Source of the DNA: Panicum virgatum
Taxonomy: Eukaryota > Streptophyta > Magnoliopsida > Poales > Poaceae
Direction of reading: 5' to 3'
DNA: 64,000 bases
Assembly: GCF_016808335.1 (NCBI RefSeq)
Contig: NC_053138.1
Location: 55,148,951 to 55,212,950, forward strand
Shown here: piece after piece, positions 57,849 to 64,000 of the stretch
Position numbering within the stretch: position 1 is the stretch's first letter
Layout: each line of letters begins with the position of its first letter
Made by a program: the position numbers and the translations under genes
The notes under the pieces: model-generated
The model's database searches: none
What the model was told of the DNA's origin: nothing
The model's input: the letters and a program-made list of their open reading frames with translations, nothing else

Positions 57849-60499
57849 TGAAGCACCCCGACCCAAAGATCGAGGCTAAACCATGTATTAATAACCGAAG
57901 CAAGTCTCCGATACAATACATGTTACATCAAGTGGAGTCCAAAGTCATACAGAGCTTTATTCAACCCGTACACGAGGAGTAAAGTGACAACACAAAACTA
58001 CCGCAAATAACCACAGGATAACGAGTAGCATAACGACATGCAAGACTAGCTCTTCATCCATCATGGCTCCACTCGATCAGCTTGGGTGCGGACACGATCT
58101 ACTCGTAATCTTCAGGCACAAAGTCAGGATCCTCTGAAAAAAATAATCAACAAGGGTTGAGTACGAAAGTACTCAGCAAGTCCCACCTCACCCTTACGAG
58201 GAGGGAGTTACAGATTAGTATGCAAAGGTCCATTAATCAACCAGAATAAATAACAAATATAGTATTAAAGATAACCCAAACAGTCATCCATCTCAGGGGC
58301 TAGGTGGCTCAACTAGTTGAGATGTCCACACCGTAATCTGTCCAAACCGAGGACACGGACCATTCGAATGGATTGTATACTCTGCAGAGGTTGTACGCTT
58401 TACCCACACGCACTTCACCATCTAGATATGGCTCCGTCATAGCCGACACCCAGCCGTGGCTCAACCCCGACTAGTCGCCCACAAACCCCCGGGGTCTTGA
58501 CCAATCCAGGTATCACCCCAAAATATATCCACCCCGGACGACTACCAGGTTAGCCAGTGGGATTAGACTAAGGTTTGCCCATACAAACTCATGTGGTCGT
58601 ACTGAAAGTAGGTTAGGTGAGATGGCACCATAACACACGGTCCTTAAGGCTCATCAGGGCAGTCAACAACCATAACCAACCAAACCCGAGGTGTCACCAC
58701 GACAAAGCTCGGTCGCAAGTCTACCACCACGGTAGCGCATGCTCCAACACATTCCACACTGCCCTGCTCTCATTTCCATTCCAGTTTCATCAATTAACAA
58801 GATCTGATAATATGCCAGTCTAACAGTAAATCGATATACAACATGGCTTCAGTCAATGGTTTCTCTCAATCCCTCAGTGTATCGTCTCATGCAATCCCTA
58901 AGTCTAGCAAATTTTATATTTAACCTTACTTGGGATCAATCATAGTCAACATAAGGGATCGATGAGACTTGCCTTCGCTTACATACGCGGCGGCGGCGGC
59001 TTCCTGGTCTCCCGGCTCCTCCGGGTTCTCCTATGGAATCGGTTCTACTTCGTCGTACGCAAACAAGCAAAGCACATACATCAATACATTATACAAATAT
59101 AGTTGTATTAGATAGAGTTTGATTTTAGATGAATTTAGGAAAAAGAATCAATGGAATCGGAGCTTGGATGGGTGAGATATTGGATGCTAAAGTGAACTGA
59201 TAATTAAACTGCGTAATTAAATTAGTATATTTCACATGATGGCATGGTCACGTGGGCTACTAGAACAGCACACAGGCTGTTTAGCTGGTCATGCGTATAT
59301 ACTTGGGCCTTTGGATTTTATTAGTGTTGTGGGCCTAGGAGATAATAGGAAGGGAGAGGGGCATAGGTAGCAGAGAAGCACGCAGGTGCTCGTGCTCATC
59401 TCTCTCTCTCTCTCATCCGCCACGGCTGGGGTGCTCGAGCTCGAGCCGGCGGCAGCTCCGGCCACCGTTCTCGAATCCGAGGGCACGGGGAGAGAGAGGA
59501 GGGCGAGGGGGTTCTACTTTGGTGACTCCGGACATGGGAAACGAAGGTCGGCTCCGGCCGCGTGGCAGCCATGGCCGCGGCTTATGAGCTTGCTGGTGGC
59601 AGGCAGAGGAAGGGGCGCCGGTTGGGCAAGGCCGAGGGTGCTGTGGAGATGCTCGGCAGCTGCTTACCTTGGTGCGGGCTGCCTACAGGAGGAGATCGAC
59701 GAGCAGCTGCTGCGGCTCGGGAGGGAGAGCAGAGAGAGCTCGATTCAGGGAGGAAGGGAGGCGGTGAGTGGTGGAGTTGTGGGCGTCGCCGAGCGGAGCG
59801 GTTGCACTGAGGCGACGGCACGGCACGCGCGGCGAGGCGGCGGGGCTGCAGCGGTGAAGAGACGGGGCGGGCAGGCGCCCCAGTGGCCGGCGGCCGGCGC
59901 AGCTTTGGCACGGCGAGCAGCTCGGCTGGGTGATGGGACGGCACGAGCACGCGCGGAGTTGCGGTGATGATGGCGTAGAGGAGATGGGATTGCACGAGCA
60001 GAGGGCAGCATCACTTTGCAGCAGCTCGCCGGGGTCTCCGGCTTTTGGCCAGGTTGTCCGCTCGTGCGAGTGCTCGGCGTGCCATGGCCATGTGCTGCTG
60101 CTGGGTGCTAGCTAATGGCAGCATGCATGTGATTAAGTGTTGCTGCATGCGCCAACGAGAGCGAGCACAGCGAAAGCCTCGGTCTGCAAAGTTTGCATGC
60201 ACACGTGGGTGCTAGCTTGATGCTAAGGCTGCATGCAGGTGATTTAAAGCTGCTACGCGAGTGCAACTTGTGTATGTGAGAGTGCATAGGTGAGAAACAA
60301 AACAAGAGAGATTAGTGAGGGAGGAAGCTAATTAGCTGGAGCGTATATGATGAGAGAGAATAGCTAAATGGAGGTTTAGGCAAAAGATAGAATCTAGGTG
60401 ACAAGAAAATTTGAGCTCAACGACGAAAGAAATTTTGAAATGATTTTGAAATTTATTTTTAGCGAGTAATTTCCTTGGTTGAATTTTCGAGATATTACA
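57849..60499 (-). repeat. 5' LTR (right), 2,651 bp, TATA segment deleted
   Basis: TGAAGCACCCCG...GATATTACA. Near 59775-59785 the sequence jumps from GGTGAGTGGTGGAG to TTGTGGGCGTCGCCGAG, omitting the ~133 bp that contain the TATA box in the left LTR. The break has a short shared word (TTG/CTG). Elsewhere the two LTRs are closely similar, with mainly transition differences. Confidence 0.93.
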
Positions 60500-60527
60500 T
60501 AGATCTATGCAGTGAACATATGATATG

Positions 60528-60938
60528 ATATATTTTAGTATAAAATTTTTATTGTAGCTTTAGATATATAGTTTTCTATAATTAATTCATAACTACAGTT
60601 TTCTTGGTCTAATTATGGTGAAATTTTTGTGGTGGACTAATCATTACATGCTTAAGCTGTACTAAAAATTTCATGCTCATTAGATCATGTATGTCTGAGT
60701 TATAGATTTGTCTATGTTTATCTTGTCTATGTTTATTTATAGATAAACCTAGACAAATCTATAACTTAGGAATACATGATCCAATGAGCATGAAATTTTT
60801 ACTACTACTCAAGCATATAATAATTAGCCCATCATAAAAATTTCATCATAATTGGACCATGTAAACTATAGCTATGAATTAATTACAGAATAATATATAT
60901 CTAAAGGTATAGCAAAAATTTTATACTAAAATATATTA
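60528..60938. repeat. Long hairpin, two ~205-bp arms
   Basis: Arm 60528-60736 (starting ATATATTTTAGTATAAAATT) is mirrored by 60739-60938 (ending AATTTTATACTAAAATATAT), with blocks such as AAATTTCATGCTCATTAGAT and ATAGATTTGTCTATGTTTAT matched on the other side. The loop is only a few bases. It lies inside the MULE-like element. A transcript would form a nearly complete double strand. Confidence 0.9.
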
Positions 60939-61203
60939 TATAATAGTCGAGTCAAATTAAATTAAATTTTCTATTTTATAATTTTTTATAATTTATTATA
61001 ATTTTTTAAATATTCAGTCAAAATAAATATAAAAAGAAAAATAGAAAAACCGCCAGCAAGCCAATCCCAAACCACTCAGGGATGACATTTGAACCGGTTT
61101 GGATAGTTCGAGGAGTAAACATATCCAGTTTCGTAGTTAGAGGAGGAAAATCAGACTTTTGTAAAAGTTAGGAGAGGTAAAACGGACTTTTTCAAAAGAA
61201 ATA

Positions 61204-61595
61204 TGTAACCCAAGACATGGTAAAAAGGAAAACAATAAACAAGAGAAAATGCAGCCAATATACAGATCCCGCCTCGAAAGAGGTCCATATTCGAACTCCA
61301 CCCCCTCCCCAACGTCCACATCGCCCCCCAACCGCTCTCTTCCCCCACGCGTCGATCGGGCGCCATCGCCATTCGAAACCAGCGCCGCCCGATCCCGAGA
61401 AGAAAGCCCACCACCCCACCTCGCTGCCGCCCCCCCCCCCCCCCCCACCCCCCAGCAGACGAGCCCTACTCCACTCTCTCTCTTCTCCCCCGACCGGATC
61501 TTCCCGTGCCTCCTCCTCTTTCTCTCTTTCTCAGGGCGACGCGCGCGGTCTGAATCGGTGCTGGTTCCGCGGTGATTCTCGACTGGGCATCCGGG
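61204..61595 (+). promoter_or_regulatory. Upstream region and leader of the kinesin gene
   Basis: About 390 bp lie between the MULE-like element and the start codon. The part from 61300 is C-rich, with a C-run at 61431-61452 and CTCTCTCTCTT-type pyrimidine tracts at 61476-61490 and 61519-61532, typical of grass 5' leaders. No clear TATA box is seen. The start site cannot be placed from sequence alone. Confidence 0.45.
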
Positions 61596-64000
61596 ATGGC
61601 TGCGGTGGCGTCGGTTGTGGAGGAGGTCCTGCGGCGGGGAGTCGGGAGCGTGGGGGACGACGACGTGGCCGTGCGCAGGGCGGAGGAGGCCGGTGAGTTC
61701 GGATGAGTGCTTCGGATGGAAAACTGAGCGATTGGCCTGGAGAATCTCGCCTTGGTGTTGGGAGGTTTGGGTTGATAGTGAAGTTCGATTCAGGAAAGGG
61801 GGTATCTGAGTGAGGGATCAAATTGGGATCCGTGTAGGCCTGTTTCAAATTGCTTGGTACAATGTGTTCGATCATGATCCTAGTGGCATGTACTGGTGGT
61901 TTCTTGGTACTTATGTTGTAGTACTTCCTTTTCTTGATTCAGTTTGAGCTTCAGTTGAGCTGAAGGTCGTGCAGAGTCCATGTGCTTGATCCTTGATCTG
62001 TGCGTCTTACTGGAGAAAAGTTTTTGTGTTCTTTTTTCTCTCTGATATTATTGGTTTGAATTAAAAGGTACTAGCTAGACTTTTCCCTGTTGATACAATG
62101 TAGTGCTGCGCAAATTGTGTCGCCGTCAAAATCGGCGAATCATAGTGCTGCGTTTGTTTTTCTCCGCTTCGGTGAAATACTGCCATTACTATTGGTGAAA
62201 CACGGCTCATATAGACACCAAGCTAGCATGGATTAGTGGCGACTTAACCCTGAGCATACCAAATCGGCCTAAAATGGAATGGAATTGACTGTTCCTTTAA
62301 GTTGGGTTTCTACTCCAGGAAGGCTATTAAGTTTGGCTTTATTATTGCGCTCAAATTGTTTCAGTTTCAAGGGCATCTCTGTGCGTGGTTATTACTTGAA
62401 CTATATGTCAGGGATAGGTGAATTTATTACCCTTGTCGTTTAATGCAGCAATAAGAAGGCATGATGCAGCCAGTTGGTTGCGAAAAACGGTTGGGGTAGT
62501 GTGTGCAAAGGACCTGCCAGATGAGCCCTCAGAGGAGGAATTCCAGCTTGGACTAAGAAATGGCATTATCCTCTGTAATGCACTGAATAAGGTCCAGCCA
62601 GGCGCCATACCTAAGGTTACACTTCTCACCTTCATTTTTCCAGTTTGTTTTTCTAGCTGTCGCACATGGTAAATATTTAATACCAATTCTTTTCTCAATG
62701 TAATAATGATTCTAGGTTGTTGGAGTGCTGACAGAATCTACTGCCCCTGCGGATGGCTCAGCTTTGTGTGCATATCAGTATTTTGAAAATCTGCGAAATT
62801 TTGTTGTCGCTGTACAAAATTTTGGCCTCCCAACATTTGAGGTTTCTGATTTGGAGAAGGTATTTTATATCCTGCTGATTTAAGAGAGCTGCATTTCATA
62901 ATTTTTTTTCATGTAACTCGAGATCTACAATGCACTCAAAACAAAAGATTCCTATGCAAAGTTTGCTATCTGTTTTACTTTCTCCCGGAGAAAACTTACA
63001 TTTGTTATCTGACAATTCGAATATAGGGTGGAAAAAGTGTACGGGTTGTGGATTGTGTTCTTGCTCTGAAGTCATTCAATGAAAGCAAGAAAACAGGGAG
63101 ACAGGCTTCATGTAAATATGGTGGTATTTTGAAGCCTTCGATTCCTGGAGATTATTTCATACTGAAGAATTCTGATGCCTTCATGAACAAGAATATGAGA
63201 AACCACTCAGCAGAAGCAATCCAGAATGGGTTTTCAAGGGAGCAAAATGCATCTCCTGATTGTTTCCCAGAATCCAGTGAGTTGGTAAGTATATTGTAAT
63301 GTAGTACAGTTTCTTGTTTCACACTCAGTGATGACTCTTATCTATTTTTATAGACTACTTCAAACTCCCTTAGCACGCTTGTCCGTGCAGTTCTCTTAGA
63401 TAAGAAACCAGAAGAAATTCCATTGGTGAGCCTACTTTGCTTGAATAGATAGCTGATTGTTTCTTCAGTATGGTTGATGGACATAAAAAATGAAATTTAA
63501 GGTATTGCTAATTTGCAGATTGTTGAGTCACTGCTAGGCAAAGTTATTCAGGAATATGAGCATCGCTTTGCAAACCAGAACTTGGTATGTCTTGTTTGAC
63601 TACTGACAAGCTACTAAGAATAATGACTACTAACGTACTAATTTGGGGATTAAAAATAGCAGTTGGAGCGCACAGGCAACCTGAAGGTAACTGTGCCACT
63701 TTCTGGACCAGACATGCTATTGGAATCAGACTATACTTCCACCAGTGGTCAAGGGAAGGTATATTGTTCTTTCATATGCAAATATATTATATACACAGTA
63801 TAGTATATAGTATACTTGTATGTTGCTCTTGCTTTCTATATTTGGTCCATAAGGCCCATGGCCCAAGTATTCTGCCGTATTTACTTATATCTACAGACTA
63901 CAATTGTTTAGGGAGATATTCTGAGACCTCTCATTACCTTCATGTCTTAATTTGATCTTGACTAATGCATCATATACTAATACTTGTCCTGCTTGATGAA
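61596..64000 (+). CDS. CH-domain kinesin-14 (KCH type), 5' part only
   Basis: Plant-specific kinesin-14 with an N-terminal calponin-homology domain, which links actin and microtubules. Exons with GT-AG borders: 61596-61692, 62449-62615, 62716-62859, 63027-63284, 63354-63425, 63519-63584, and tentatively 63663-63686. The frame joins perfectly through all. The protein starts MAAVASVVEEVLRRG. The CH domain runs from RRHDAASWLRKTVGVVC through EEFQLGLRNGIILCNALNKV, AYQYFENLRNFVVAVQNFGL and FEVSDLEKGGKSVRVVDCVL to LKSFNES, followed by YGGILKPS and a variable linker. The motor domain must lie beyond 64000. No damage seen. The ATG is chosen because it opens the frame into the CH domain after a pyrimidine-rich leader. 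Confidence 0.9.

Larger units (their letters stand above)
49297..60499 (-). mobile_element. Full-length Ty3/gypsy chromovirus (Tekay/Del-like)
   Basis: 11.2 kb with a perfect TSD TAGAT (49292-49296 and 60500-60504). LTRs are 49297-52080 (3') and 57849-60499 (5'). PBS matches initiator tRNA-Met; the PPT abuts the 3' LTR. Minus-strand order: extra ORF, gag with zinc knuckle, protease, RT-RNase H, integrase, and a HDVFHVSQLRKCL tail leading to a chromodomain-like end, the chromovirus arrangement. The first ~290 bp of the two LTRs differ at about 3% of sites, mostly transitions, so the insertion is fairly young, yet the coding region has seven in-frame stops in gag-pol and one in the extra ORF. 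Confidence 0.95.
49080..61192. mobile_element. MULE-like foldback element split by a gypsy retrotransposon
   Basis: About 200-bp terminal inverted repeats are seen at 49080-49275 and 60946-61192: AAAGTCTG...TATCTCC, GTCTGATTTTTCTCCTCTAAC, TGTTTACTCCTCGAACTATCC, AAACTGGTTAAAATGTC on the left, with the mirror on the right. Flanks CAAAAGAAATA at 49069-49079 and 61193-61203 give an 11-bp target duplication, in the 9-11 bp Mutator range. Without the retrotransposon it is about 0.9 kb and non-coding. Its interior holds a long hairpin (60528-60938). It sits about 0.4 kb upstream of the kinesin start codon. Confidence 0.75.

Overview
The window is nuclear DNA from a flowering plant, almost certainly a grass. 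The evidence is a Ty3/gypsy chromovirus with an initiator-Met primer site, LTRs ending in the CACCCCCCTCT motif seen in grass Ty1/copia elements, CTAG-ended Helitrons, Stowaway-like and GGCTTGTTTGG-type MITEs, a tRNA-headed SINE, GC-rich exons, and one plant-type kinesin gene. Only one host gene looks intact: the first exons of a CH-domain kinesin-14 at 61596-64000 (+), cut by the right window edge. Nearly everything else is nested transposable elements, many with borders fixed to the base by target-site duplications (TSDs).

Layout. (1) 1-15031: a large autonomous-type Helitron in which the Rep-helicase gene is decayed. Its 3' hairpin and CTAG end are visible at 15002-15031. It carries a captured signal-peptide exon (1906-2060), a duplicated ~520-bp block, a Stowaway remnant and a GC-rich block. 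A 4.5-kb non-autonomous LTR element (5426-9951, TSD ATATT) with a hybrid left LTR splits a conserved exon. (2) 15032-18258: exon-like blocks on the minus strand, then the right end of a CACTA-type transposon. (3) 18288-27944: probably a second Helitron (3' end at 27944) with GC-rich captured-looking sequence and a nested solo LTR (20437-22001, TSD TCGGC); MITE 24751-25083 and SINE 25657-25900 also lie here. (4) 28365-30621: a segmental duplication in which one copy has gained a MITE. (5) 32139-32879: a short Helitron containing a 58-bp tandem array. (6) 33322-43157: a non-coding LTR element in a tandem LTR-internal-LTR-leader arrangement, with four diverged internal modules and a nested hAT-type MITE (40320-40681). 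(7) 45425-48488: a solo LTR (TSD CTCGC) with another solo LTR nested in it (45880-46943, TSD GACGT). (8) 49080-61192: a MULE-like foldback element (11-bp TSD) split by a full-length 11.2-kb gypsy chromovirus (49297-60499, TSD TAGAT). (9) 61204-64000: kinesin promoter, leader and first exons.

The elements act alone rather than as a gene cluster. The chromovirus keeps its whole domain order (extra ORF, gag, protease, RT-RNaseH, integrase, chromodomain-like tail) but has eight in-frame stops, each explainable by one C-to-T or G-to-A change. Its 5' LTR has also lost the segment holding the TATA box. No clearly new defence or metabolic system was found. The most unusual items are the TATA-less 5' LTR, the coiled-coil ORF upstream of gag, the hybrid LTR, the tandem LTR element with repeated internal modules, and the quasi-palindrome arrays beside TATA-like boxes in two solo LTRs.
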